From Whitmania pigra (taxonomy: Eukaryota; Annelida; Clitellata; Hirudinida; Haemopidae): DNA of 64,000 nucleotides. The notes below the pieces were generated by a model. The model had not been told where the DNA came from and did no database searches. It saw nothing but the letters and a program-made list of their open reading frames with translations. The stretch spans positions 3,268,501-3,332,500 of the forward strand of contig JAJTWR010000260.1 in NCBI GenBank assembly GCA_021613335.1, read 5' to 3'. A program made the position numbers and the translations under genes. Positions 12,423 through 24,682 of the stretch are shown one piece after another (positions within the stretch are counted from its first letter, which is position 1; every line of letters begins with the position of its first letter).

Positions 12423-13098
12423 TAAGTACATTTCTACTTTGTATGCCAATGAAGCACCGATTTCTATTTTGTAATTCGTTAATTTTCTGCTTGTTTAGCT
12501 TAATAATAAAATGTTTATAGTAATCGAAAATCAAATCTGTTTGTCCATCAATTTAAGAAATAGGTCTAAAAGTTTTGTTACAAGATATTTTTAGTTTTCT
12601 CAATGTTTTTTCACACGTAGTTGTAAGCGAAAGTCCAACAATTTTTATTTATTATTCGCATTCCATCAAAGAAAGTCCCGATGGCAATTCTCAATTTTAT
12701 ATGTAAAAAAAAAATTTTATGCACATAGGAAACGCAACATTAAATATTACTTTATACTCATATACTGTACAATCATTCTATATAATTCTGATATAGAATT
12801 ATTAATATATATATATATATTCCCCGAAGAGAATCATTCTGGTCAAAATACCGACTTAGTTAAAGGAACTCTTAACGAACGGCGTTGAAATTTGAAAATT
12901 GAAAATATACAACGACAAGTCAAAAAAGCTTTTTCCATTCGATAGTTTTCTGATAATCGTGTCAAACTCCAAAAAAAGCAATCTTCTAGATCTGCTAATT
13001 ATTTATTTATTTGAACCAAGGGCGGGGAAGACACAACTACTAAAGTTTTTGTCGGAAGTACTAAATTATTGAAATAATTTTTGACACATTCCAGGAAT
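12423..13098. other. Intergenic
   Basis: AT-rich spacer with a short (AT)n run at about 12806-12820. No gene is seen. Confidence 0.5.
12505..12510 (+). terminator. Polyadenylation signal of the SERBP1-like gene
   Basis: Canonical AATAAA about 83 bases after the TAA stop codon. Confidence 0.7.
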
Positions 13099-13365
13099 TC
13101 ATGTGTTTCCAAACTGGAGACTTTTCCGATGCTTAAATGACGTTAATATACTCCCTTTACTTATCCGCTTTGAGCGCGTTGCTATATGTAGACTGTCCTC
13201 CCACGGTATCGTCAGCTCCGCCGGAATGATAGTATCCGTCGACGGCGACACGAGCACCAAATCGGACTTCTTGCCACTTTCTATCAGCACCTGGTGTTAG
13301 TGCCTCATCCTTTCCAGGTCGGATGCGATGATGCAGTCGTTTGCTTCTGCAAGAATGTCTCTTCA
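13099..13365 (-). mobile_element. Decayed retrotransposon polyprotein fragment
   Basis: The minus strand encodes SDLVLVSPSTDTIIPAELTI followed directly by PWED, which matches the C-terminal region of many invertebrate non-LTR retrotransposon proteins (pattern RPDLVL.SP..K.II.IELTVPWE). Just upstream, AEANDCIIASDLERMRH fits the segment that normally precedes it, but an in-frame stop separates the two. It is a remnant, not a gene. Confidence 0.6.
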
Positions 13366-15161
13366 GTTTGATGTTTAATAATTAAATTAAAAAAACAAAT
13401 AAACAAATGAAATTATTGGTTTATTATAAGTTATTGTTCTTTTCCATATTTCGACTTAACATGTCCATCAAATGGTGGATAAGATGATTAACCTGGCTTC
13501 TGCTGCGTTTACAAATCCAAGCACTTGGTGTCTTGTTGTCAAAAATAAAATAAACAACTTTCACTCGCTTTTCTTAAATACATTTTCGTGTTTAAATTGT
13601 GCTGTTTTTAATGAGCCATTGCAGCTCCATTTCGACGTTACAAAACATTTCGAAACGAATTCTATACACCAGATGTCCTCCCAAATTTAGTAAGTTTTTA
13701 CTTTAAAATCATGAAGATTCCTACATTTTTCACACAAAAATATATCGAAATTTATCCGGTGACAATTAATAATTCTAAATTTTCAAATTGATATTCTAAC
13801 GATAGATTATGAAGGCATTGGAATTCTCGATGTTTCAGTTCTATGTTATTGTTATTCCTTGAATTGTTATTGTTAACAACTTTGGTTCAAACCAATTGTC
13901 TGGCTGTTTTTAATTTGTATGTTTAATATTTTTATTAATTTACAAACATACTTTTATTAATTTATTATTTTTTGCATTATATCTCTATAAATGAATTAAT
14001 TAACTAACTTAACTCGAAATAAAGCCATTCGATATAATCATTAAACAATGTTGTTCATTTAGCTAAAAGTAAATTTTGAAATTCTTTATTTCATCGAATA
14101 AGAATGAAATCGACTCAAAATAAGAGACACACAGCAAGTGTTTAGCTTCAGAACTGAGAAGTCGATGGTTAGAATAACTGATGACAGCACATGACTTGTG
14201 ATGAGGCATGTTTGCAAATTATTTGCAACACGTGATTGCAGACAGAGGAATCAGTAGCAGAGTTAATGGCTTGTTTCCGCTATTTAGTTAAGCGCATCCA
14301 TCCTTTCGATAGCAACACTATTTTCTAACAATTCTGTCGACCATGCGGGCTCTGAAAATTATTTCTTCTGTTCGAAGATTCTGCTTTTTGGAAACATTTT
14401 TTGTTAGAAAATTATTTTAATTAACTCGCATTTTTTTTTAAATTACTGGTTAGCGTCTGTTTGTTAGATTTCAACGTGTTTTAGATGTATTATTTACAAT
14501 TATTAATTTATTCATCGATGAAATGTAGATCTTTAGCGCAATTGTTTATCCATGAAATTTGAATTAACAGCCTCTAAATAGTTTCTAAAAAGTCAAAGTA
14601 CCAATATTCCCCTTTAAGGAGACTCACAAACATCATTTTCAAGCTTTCATTGCTTTCGGTTTGAGTTTACTTTATCAAGTACAGAGGGAAATTTATTGTA
14701 TTCTGTGAAACAGTTAAAGATTAATTAATATTTATTTATAATGTCACAACGTTTTTGTAACGAGCAGTGCCGAGATGCCGCTAAAAATGGATATAAAAAT
14801 AGATTGTTGAACGCTTAATAACGTAATCAGTCACGCCCTATTGATTATTTCCTGCTACAATGTTTAACTGCCAACCTCCCAAATAATCATTTCATTACTT
14901 CTGCGTGGACATTCTAAATGGGGCTGATTAATTTCATCTTGTGTTTATAAACATTCGTATCGATAGTTAAACAATTATCGTGTCCTCCTCTGCTGTGTTT
15001 GTTCGTCGTCTGTCAAGGATCACCTGCTTTCAGACAAATCATGGGAAACAATTTATTGAAACAATCACTTGAACTTATTTTTTTCATTGTTTATCGTCGA
15101 TTAAAATGATTTTATCGAGTAAATAGAATTTATTAATTAAAACAAATTTGCGAAACAATCG
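13366..15161. other. Intergenic, FoxG 3' flank
   Basis: Strongly AT-rich; no open frame with family resemblance. The right end is the FoxG 3' UTR, with TTTATT (AATAAA on the minus strand) at about 15129-15134. Confidence 0.5.
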
Positions 15162-16521
15162 TCAGCACTCGTCGGGTTTAATTCTACCCAGAATTCGATC
15201 AACCGTGAACAGCTTGCTGGAATTTGTAATCTCCACATTGGAGGATGTTTTCAACTCTGCGTGGAAATTTCCCTCCAGAGCCGAATGAAGACCTTCTCGA
15301 ATGACGGGAATTTTGACTTTGAAATCATCGACTTCTAATTGACGCCCACGGTGCTGACGAGAAATGCTGACAACGCCGTGGTTACTCGTGGAACGTGATT
15401 TTAAGAGAGGGGAGACTGACGTGCCGTTGTTGGACGAATGATGTTCGTCCAGGTAATCATCTCCGGTCAGGTAAGGTCTCGAATCGAGGAATCTCTGATC
15501 AACGAGGAGCGGTTTTGCAGTAAAAGTCTGCGGTTTGAGGTGGCCGAAGAATCTCGTGTCTATGCAGCGATTGTTGATGCGATGCTGGTAGAGGAAAGGA
15601 GAGAAGTGACGTTGGCAGTGTTGGAAGTAGTTGTGCTGGTAGTAAGCGTGTTGGAAGAGATTCAGGGGAGGCATGAATGGGTCGTGCTGAGCCATGACGG
15701 CAGCTCTCCTCACGGCCGCCAATCGAGTTCTGACGGCAGCGGCGGAACTGCTGGAACTTCTTCGGCGCAATTTGCCGGTCGTTCCTCCGATGAAAACGTC
15801 GTCTGCCGAAGGATCCAACATCCAGTAGTTGCCCTTGCCGGGATCGTCGTAATGTCTCGGCACTTTGACGAAACATTTGTTGAGACTCAAGTTGTGTCTG
15901 ATGGAGTTCTGCCAACCTTGTTTGTTTTCTCTGTAGTAGGGGAAATGCCTCATGATGAACTCGTAAATTCCGTTCAGAGTCAGTCTCTCGGATGGACTGT
16001 TGCGTATGGCCATCATTATCATGGCGTTGTAGCTGTAAGGAGGCTTCTCTGCTCGGGCGTCCTTCTCTGGGTTTTGAACCTCCTTCTTGTAGCGACATTC
16101 GTCACGAGGGGTTTGACTTTGTTTCTCTGAGATTCAAATGAAGGTTGAATCGGTGAATTAAGAAGTCATCTTTTCATTGTTGACATATCTTTAATTTTTT
16201 AAAATATATAAACAAACCTATTTTGTGTCTAACATGAATGATAGATGATAAACATGTAATTACTGGAATATTTAATATCATTAAATAATCTAAAAGCTCA
16301 ACGATCACTTTAATTAATAATAATAGTTAATAATAATAACATATTGTTCATGTTTTAAATGAAGCACCTGATTGGCTGTCATGGTTTCCCCTTGTTTTAT
16401 CCTCATCTCCGTCATTATCCGGCGATTCTTTGAAATTTCTGTCAATGATTCCTTCATTTTGTTCATCTTTCTGATTGAAATCGAGAACTGACGAAATGTT
16501 GAACGAGTTGATTCTGCTCAT
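15162..16521 (-). CDS. FoxG: Forkhead transcription factor FoxG
   Basis: Homologue of FOXG1/brain factor 1 (Drosophila sloppy-paired group), a nuclear repressor of anterior neural development. Two exons, 16368-16521 and 15162-16126, join at phase 1 to 372 aa. The forkhead domain spans about residues 79-170, from [15 protein letters not shown] through [20 protein letters not shown] to [10 protein letters not shown]. The following [17 protein letters not shown] is diagnostic for FoxG rather than other Fox classes. The N-terminus has [11 protein letters not shown], an eh1-like Groucho-binding motif placed as in vertebrate FOXG1. The region after the domain is rich in His, Tyr and Phe and does not match vertebrate sequence. 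The ATG at 16519-16521 is in frame with the donor. A long plus-strand open frame over the same bases is a shadow. Confidence 0.96.
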
Positions 16522-18750
16522 CTTTTCGCAATCAACGTCTCACAAACCCTTTTACGGACTGAAAATAATCGACCTGTCAATCAATTCGCCCGATGGCCAG
16601 AAGTCTGCCAGACTTTCTGCTGGGCGTGGCCTGTCAGCACGGGAGCCAATGGCGACAGAGAGCGGATGTGGTGATGCGCAAGAGTGCAATTATTGCAGTG
16701 AAATGGTTTGTGAAATGTTATCACTGAATCGTGGATCACGATGCTAATTGTGGCTGGTAGATTGTTTCCTAATGAATGGACAGACACGAGTTGAGGTGGA
16801 GATAGCATCTCAGCACGATAAACTCCCCTGACAGCGGTTGCAAAACATGTTTTGCCAACAATTCTCAAAGCGTTCAACTTTTATTTCAACAATGCACAAT
16901 CACTGGATCACGCAAATAAATACGTTAAGATATTTTCCATTAAACATAATATTTATCTATTTTATAGTTGAGAATGCGATAACAAAACCGAGTATATAAA
17001 CGTGGCGACAACGTTTGAAGACGAATGAAGCAAAATAGATGTCAACACGGATCAACGGGAGGGCCGGTCATCGATAAAGTTGCAAATTTAAAACTGTCCC
17101 CGGTCGGTTATGCCCCCGGAATTGGAGATAAAAAATATTCGGTCGGCGGACTATTGCAAGTTGACGTTTTGAGTTTAAACTGCGGTGGGGAAGAAAACAG
17201 CAACATAAATTCGCAACATCGGATGCAAACAACTCGAAGAGTCGGGCTCGCTTGTTTGTTATTGAATAAACAATTTACTTTCGACTGGTTCCCTTGTTTA
17301 CCTCTCGACTTCAGTTTGGCAATAAATTTTCGCGTCTCCTTAAGACTCACTTTGGCCGATCAAACCATTGAACTGCTCCATTTTTTAGGGTGGTGAGTGG
17401 CCGAGTTACGTACACATTGTTATCGTTTTAAATTACGTGTGCTGGCTCGCGATGGAGATGATTATGATGAGGTTTAAAATGTTATGATGTAAAATGATAC
17501 AGGAGTGATATCAAGTTAGTAATTATTTTATTTAATGTTCGATCAATATTACAGGAAATTAAAAATAAAGCGATTGTGGTCAATCACCATTAGCACTATA
17601 AAATTACTTTCACCATCATCCCAGTCACCATCATTGTCGTAATCTTCCTTAAGTCGTCATCGTCATCCTCATCATCATCATCATCGTCATCGTCGTCGTC
17701 ATCATCATCATCGTCATCGTCATCATCATTGTTTGTCACTCTGTCGACAGTATTTCTGTGAATAGGAACTCAACAAGTGCCACACAGATCATGTCTCGTA
17801 ATTTCAAACAAATCTCTTCGCAACTCAAACAACACCCAATAATCGTGTGCACTCCTAGAACAGACCACGTGTACAACAAATAAGTGCAACTTATGCATAA
17901 TCGGCATACAAGAACATAAATGTTAACATGTAATATGTAATATATAAATATATATATACATTATATTATATATAATATATATAAATCATCAGATGTACGA
18001 TATAAAGAGCAATTTAGAAAAAAATAAAATAAAAATATTATAAAATGTATTTAATTGTGATGCATCATAAGAGGCATTTTAGTGACTGTTATGCGATGTG
18101 CAATGTCAGTTAATCGGTTGTTACAATGTTATCTGGTGTCTCTTTATATTAGAACCGCAGCCGTTTCAATTGTTATCAGCGACGATGAATATTACAATTA
18201 GATTTATCATTAATTATAATAAGTTATGCTAATGAGAACAGTCAATATTTTGCTAATTGGACTATTAAGCATTTGTTTATAATCACGTCACAAATTTATC
18301 ATCGACATTGGCAGGTATTACCAACAATGTTAATTAATAATAATATTAGACAATATTTAAGAACGAATATTATCATAAAAATTTATGAATATTCATGAGC
18401 ATTAATGATGGACGAAGACAATAATAAAAAAAAGACAAACTAATAATGATAATAAAAGTAATATAATAAAGTATAAAATAATAATAATTATTATAGTAAT
18501 ATATAATAATATAATAATAATAGTAATATATAATAATATAATAATAATAATAACATTAATAACATTAATAATAATTTAATAAATCATTAGTTTAAAAAAT
18601 GATGAACTTTCAAAGAAATAAGAAACAAATGTTATTATAAGATCAATCCTTCCAGGTAGGCAACCAGGTGAGTCTGACAACAAGCAAACAGGTGCTCGGA
18701 GCTGGACACGTCAAATAGATTTGGAATCCAACAAACACGGATTCTCAATT
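16522..18750. other. FoxG upstream region, no firm gene
   Basis: Probable regulatory DNA of FoxG. About 16970-17460 is less AT-rich than its flanks and holds a plus-strand TATATAAA at about 16992 and a 123-codon open frame (17025-17396) with no recognisable family. A GTC/ATC microsatellite lies at 17653-17728, and AATA-rich DNA at 18420-18600. Confidence 0.45.
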
Positions 18751-18833
18751 ATCACGTGACCTGGATGTGGAACGCGGAGGTGTTCTTGCTCCTGGGCTGA
18801 TGAAAGACTTTGTGTTTGTTGGGAGCGATCGTC

Positions 18834-19022
18834 GTCCTAATCATCGTCGTCGTCGTCATCATCGTCGTCGTCATCATCGTCGTCGTCGTCATCATCGTCG
18901 TCGTCGTCATCATCGTCGTCGTCATCATCGTCGTCATCATCGTCGTCATCATCGTCGTCGTCGTCGTCATCATCGTCGTCGTCGTCATCGTCACCGTCTT
19001 GTTATTATCGTCGTCACCATCA
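18834..19022. repeat. Compound GTC/ATC microsatellite, about 190 bp
   Basis: Alternating blocks of CGTCGTCGTC and ATCATC. The block pattern (three or four GTC, then two ATC) itself recurs about ten times, so the array has a higher-order period of roughly 12-18 bases. Both strands give long low-complexity frames with no coding meaning. Confidence 0.9.
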
Positions 19023-19335
19023 TTATCATCTATGTTTTTGCTTTGTTTCAATGCATTGTATGAATTTCTTTTGTTTTCATGGTGTCGGGTTATTAAAAAG
19101 TAACAACAATATGAACTTTCAGTCATAATAATAATAACAACAACAACAACAACAACTATATTAATATATGTGATATATATATAATTAATCGAACCATCAT
19201 TTCTTCATATCTCGATCATTTGTTGTTCAATTTGCAGATTGAAATGTTTCAATCATTTACAAAGTCATGGTTACATAAGCTTACATAAACAGTCGATAAC
19301 CGCTTTTGGATGATTTGAAGAGAAGAACTACCTCG

Positions 19336-19452
19336 ATGATGCTGGTCGATGATGATGATGATGATTATGATGATGATGATGACATCGTTGGCGATGGCGA
19401 CGATGACGACGACGATGACAATGACGACGATGATGATGATGATGAGGACGAT
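19336..19452. repeat. GAT/GAC microsatellite
   Basis: Interrupted run of GAT, GAC and GGC units about 320 bases after the GTC/ATC array. Confidence 0.85.
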
Positions 19453-19645
19453 GCTAACGATCGTGTCTAGGTTGATTTATAATTCCGATAGACATCCAGA
19501 GTCGTACTTTAACCTGTTGAATTGATGGACCACTGGGCTCCATCTTTCAACACAAAATGACGACGTTTGCTGCCCGAGGATGCAAAGAGACCTCAGTTCT
19601 CGGAGTTGTAGATAGACTGAATGAAATTAAATGATAATGATGTTG

Positions 19646-19912
<267 letters not shown>

Positions 19913-21874
19913 ATCATTAATTAACTATTTAATTACTAAAGTTATTATTTGATAACAGCAGCTGGAAAATAATAAATAATAAATAATAAATGAAAATGAG
20001 GAATTATTATTTGTAAGGAATGTAATTGTTAATTCTGCTATTTTATGAGAACCAATTTTACTTTCATAATAATAAAATCCCTTCATTAAAGTGAATAAAT
20101 TAGTTTCGTAATTCATGTCATTATAAACAATATACGTATGTAAGTGTGTAATTCATATATTATGATATATATTATGACATATAGTACATCATCATATATA
20201 TATATATATGGCATACACGAACTGGTTTCATCGTATTTTGTACAACTGCTCCTATTAAACTTGATCTCTTTAAACTCCAAAAACCTGTTTTTATAAAAAA
20301 AAAGTGGAAGCGATTCTTATTTTTGCAACTAATGTCGTAATTCTTCGAGGATTGATTTTCATGTTTCTGACGCAACTTGTAACTGCAAAAAAGTTTGGAG
20401 TTAACTGGAATCTTTAGATATTTTTTTCTTTTTCTCTTCGTTTGACTAATAAAGTGGTGGAATTCCAGTGAAAAGTTTAAAAAACGGATGTATAAATGTG
20501 TTTTATGATGTTTTGGTTCATCTAAATTTGCTGTTCTTGTAACATAACAATATATTGTGGTGCGATGCTAATAAAGGTGCTCAACTTATGAATTGTCCTT
20601 CGATTCATCATTTCCTAATGTGGTCATCCGTGTTCTTCACATCATCTTGTGCAAAGCTGCTGTATTTACAGAAGGAAATTTATCGTATGTTTATGTGACA
20701 ATACAATTTTGCCATAATGATTTTAATCGCTTATTTCAAATAACAATTTTTTTTAATTGATATCACTTTTTAAATTGAATCAATGATGTAGATATTTGTT
20801 ACAAGTATATCAACAAATAAGCATATCATAAAAAGTTTGAAAATCAAAGTATTAAAGATTTGAATTGAATTCAACCTAACACATTATTGTAACTTTTTGA
20901 AACAAATGTAAACTAAATATGCTTAAATCCACTTGCACCAAAAAACTAAACAATTGAAACGCATTTGAAACATGGCTGGAAGGTTTACATCTAATTGATG
21001 CTTGTTAAAACATGTTCCGAGTGCATTGATTTCATCGGTACATTTGATTTTTTGAATTTTTGCAAAGTATTTGGATTTTCAATTAACCACAGCCCGTGTT
21101 TGCCTTTATAATTTTCGTAAGGATAAAAAAATATTCATCATTACTATTATCCGTGGCCATCAACAAATTATTCGGAAGACTATAAGAAAGAAAACAGTAT
21201 TCGATAAAGAGATACAGTAGGACCACATATACAAACGTCAAACGTTTAGTGAATGTGACTTAAGGCATGCATGGAAATATTTAATGCTAGCGTATTGAAC
21301 TATGCTTTACTTAGATAGACAATAACATAAAATAATAAAAACTAAGCAATGTTAATAAATTATGTGCGCCGAATAATATTTTAATCGTTACAATTACAAT
21401 TCTTTGGTAGAATATGTTTTGTTTACATTTTATGCTAAGTTTGGATTTCGATTCTAAATTTATGTGAGAGCAGCTACGATTTCTATTAATCTACATGTTT
21501 AGGAAATTATCATTATGTTAAGGATTCGTAAATGTGTAGTCTTAACATAATTTTTTTTGGCTTTAGATACAGTGCAAGGGAGATCTGTAGTCACAGATAA
21601 GACTGTAACGCTGTAAAAGGACTAGATTTTTATTTTTTTGTTCTTCTAAGAAAGATTATATAACACTTTGTTTGGTTAGTTGACCTATTAAAGAGTTAAT
21701 GAAATGAAAACATTTATAGTATATATCGATATATTGTCTAAGCAATCAAAAGCTTGAAAATATCAATCAATTTTAATAATAATAATAATAATAATATTTA
21801 ATATAGTATTCAATGAAATTTTTTAATTCTTCAATAATTTTAAAAACAATGTTTTTTTGTCAGATATTATTAGG
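19913..21874. other. Intergenic, CAAP1 upstream
   Basis: AT-rich DNA with no supported gene. A pyrimidine-rich 3' splice-like site TTTTTTTGTCAG ends at 21863, just before the CAAP1 start codon. Confidence 0.5.
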
Positions 21875-23981
21875 ATGTCCAGCATTACAATGGCAGCAGA
21901 CTCAACACAAAGTGAGCAAAAAGTCAAAAAGAAGCAGAGCAAGAGAAAGAAGCACAGGTCCTATTCAACCACAAGCAGCTCGTCGAGCGATGATTCGAAT
22001 GATTTTCCTGTCACGAAGAAACTCAAGAAGAAGGCGAGTGCTGGTTATTTGCAATCATTTTAGTGAACTCATTTATCGTTTCAAATTTTACGATTAGGTT
22101 TGTTAATTGTAAAACATGTTGCGATACTCTTCATTTGATGTTTCACATCACATTTAGTCATACATTTCGGGTTTAAAAGCTTCACGGGTTGCTGTGAAAT
22201 CACCGAAGAATTAAAAAAAAAACGAACTCATCACATTTGACTAACCACAAGTAATGTTTAAGCGTACACTCATCCGATACAACCCCAACAAATCGAGTAA
22301 CAAGCAAATAAAGTTTATTTTTTCGAACATTAAACATTTGCAGGCTTCGAAAGAATCGAAGATGAACAGCTCGGACAGCAACCGGGAGTCAGATTTGGAC
22401 TTGTCGAAGGAACTTCTGACGATATCTGGATACGTCAACGACAAGGAGGCCATGATAGAAAACATGTTTAAAAGCATCAGCTCTAAGAAAATGAAGACCA
22501 TGTTACCTGAGATACTACAGGTGAACAACTTATGTATATTACATGATCATATTGAAATAATTTGTAATAAAGCAGCCCTTATTTATTCATCAACTCATCA
22601 ATTCAATTTGTAACTTGTTCATGACTCTCAGCCACTCTCTTTGAACGAGTTGAAAGCTCTTTGCCTTGAGCAACTTCATGTCATGTCAACAAAACGGATC
22701 AGTAAAATACTTGCAGGTTATTATAAATAATTAACTATTATCATTATTAACTCATCAGTGTTTAATTACTGAGTATATGTTTTTGAACACATTACATTTA
22801 ATGGCATCCATTAAATAAATAATGTTTGAAATAACCTCGGTGACAATATTTTGCTCGAAGGAGACGATCCCGAGACGATTTCATCATCTGCTTCAGAGGA
22901 AGGTTTGTCATTTTTTATTTCAAATGACTCGGAGCTTCCCATCACGTTCTGAGATTTTGATTACTCGACAGGTGAAATGGAAGCAGACGAGCAGTCGAGC
23001 AAAAGGTTCGAACATCACGGGTTTGATGATGATTTTGCAAACGATATTTGAATTTATTTCATTCGTAGGGATGATGGGAAAAGTGAAACAATTCCGAGCA
23101 AACGAGAGGACGTCGAAGAGAAGACAAAAGTCACTGAACTTTGCCGGGTTGTGTAATTAAGCAATTCTTATTATTAATTTTGAACATGTTTGCATAACTT
23201 TAGCAATTGCTTTTAGGATTCTTCCAAAGTCGTGAATAAGGATGGAAATCGAAACAAGCAGCCATCAAAATCACCGAACGATATCCCATTCAACAGAAAC
23301 TCCGAACAAAATGTTGATGATCATTGCACCACGAAGCTTGCGACTAAACTCGGAGGTAAAGAATTTAAAGAATCAGGCACAACTTGCAGAGAAAAAGTTG
23401 ATGATGTCAAGAAAAGTGAAACTAGTTCTAATGTCACGAAGTTCAATCCTGGTAATAATATCAATAATATCCCTACGAATGCAGAAGACAATGCCACAGC
23501 CATGGCAATAAATTATGATCAGAAGAGAAGGATCTTAATTGAAGAGACACAAAAAATCAAGAAAGTTGGTGAAGCTTCCAAAAGTCAGCTCGAAATTCTG
23601 GAGCTGGAGATGAGGGCTCGTGCCATCAAAGCCATGTTGAAAGCTCAAGACGAGCACGACAAACGACTGAAGAGGAAGTCTTGCGAAGCCGAGTTTCGCG
23701 AGAGCCACTTCGACGAAAGGAAGCCGTCCAGAGTCAAGCAGAACGAACGCTCTGAAAAGGGAACCACGCCCCAAAGGAGTCACACGTACTCAGTCGACAA
23801 ACAGTCTTACGACAGGTCCCGTGGAAATGCCTCGTTCGAGGGCAGATCGAATTACTGGGAGAAACGTCCCGACGAGGAGCAGGCCAGGAAGCACTGGGAG
23901 AATCGTGGACATCAGAGGGAGCCGTACAGGCACGACGACAGGAGATACAACGAATGGAGAGATAGATACAGGGAATGGTGA
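21875..23981 (+). CDS. CAAP1: Caspase activity and apoptosis inhibitor 1 homologue
   Basis: Homologue of human CAAP1 (conserved anti-apoptosis protein), a nuclear factor reported to restrain caspase activation. Seven exons join in phase to 446 aa (human 361): 21875-22033, 22344-22520, 22632-22716, 22861-22902, 22972-23005, 23069-23147, 23217-23981. The conserved core is LDLSKELLTISGYVNDKEAM, then KKMKTMLPEIL and LNELKALCLEQL, and the C-terminal helix is SQLEILELEMRARAIKAMLK, where human CAAP1 nearly ends. Here about 95 further residues follow, rich in Arg, Glu, Asp, His and Tyr (for example YNEWRDRYREW). The N-terminus is Lys/Ser-rich and nuclear-signal-like. Intron 1 appears to use a GC donor (AAG then GCGAGT), since phase 0 demands that boundary. 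AATAAA follows at 24224. Confidence 0.9.
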
Positions 23982-24223
23982 CGAACGAAATCGTCAAAGA
24001 ATTCCTCGGAATTCTTCTTTGTTCTTATTTGTGCTGACCTTAAATTTGAACGTGAATTTATTTCATGCTTAAAGTTGAATGACTGCGTTTGTTGTTGATT
24101 TTTTGATAGGTGACATTCTTATTGAGATAAAGATTTCATTCTGAAACACGTAATTCAATATCCTTTTAAAGACCAAGACACATTTGAATTCTATAAATTT
24201 TTACTTTAAAGAGGAAAGCATGC

Positions 24224-24229
24224 AATAAA
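24224..24229 (+). terminator. Polyadenylation signal of CAAP1
   Basis: AATAAA about 240 bases after the CAAP1 stop, in the short convergent spacer with PLK4. Confidence 0.65.
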
Positions 24230-24263
24230 AAGGTTGCCCTAAACAAACTCATCAGAAAAACGG

Positions 24264-24542
24264 CTAACAGACAAAATTATATTGCTTGAGTAGCGCTTGG
24301 AGGTCAAGTAAGACATGTTGCACATGAGAGCTCTCAAATGTCAAGCCAAAAAAAGCACCACGTTTTGTAGAATAACTCAACAGGAGCATTTTGGCACCTA
24401 AGATCAATGAATTTTGCAGGGGGAGCATTAAACTATCTTCAACGAGTCCCACACGTTTATGAATGTGCAAATTTATAATTTCAAACGTAAAACTACAAAT
24501 GGAAATGATTACAAATGATCTGTATACAAAATAATTTCTCAA
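24264..24542 (-). other. Orphan open frame between CAAP1 and PLK4
   Basis: Minus-strand open frame, stop at 24264, with protein-like composition in its last 70 or so codons: KMLLLSYSTKRGAFFGLTFE, then SSHVQHVLLDLQALLKQY. An acceptor-like AG precedes AT-AGT-TTA near 24437. I do not recognise the family. No further exon of such a gene was found beside PLK4, so it may be a 3' exon of an unseen gene, a fragment, or chance. Confidence 0.3.
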
Positions 24543-24682
24543 TAAATTAGCAAGTATGAAAGATTTGACACTACTCGATGAACGGAGAGGTTCATTGCTA
24601 ATAACAGCATGTTAATACTAGACACATTTCAAATCAACAAACAAGCGGGGCGGGAGTCTGGCAGATGACGAAAAGGACATCT

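Noticed and set aside
15438..16130. 230-codon plus-strand open frame
   Set aside because: It lies exactly antisense to the FoxG forkhead exon; the minus strand encodes an unmistakable forkhead domain and this frame matches nothing.
17025..17396. 123-codon frame behind a TATA-like sequence as a protein gene
   Set aside because: No recognisable domain and no intron or polyadenylation support; kept only as a regulatory-island finding.
18752..19126. Thr/Met-rich and Arg/His-rich frames
   Set aside because: Both arise from the GTC/ATC microsatellite read in different frames.
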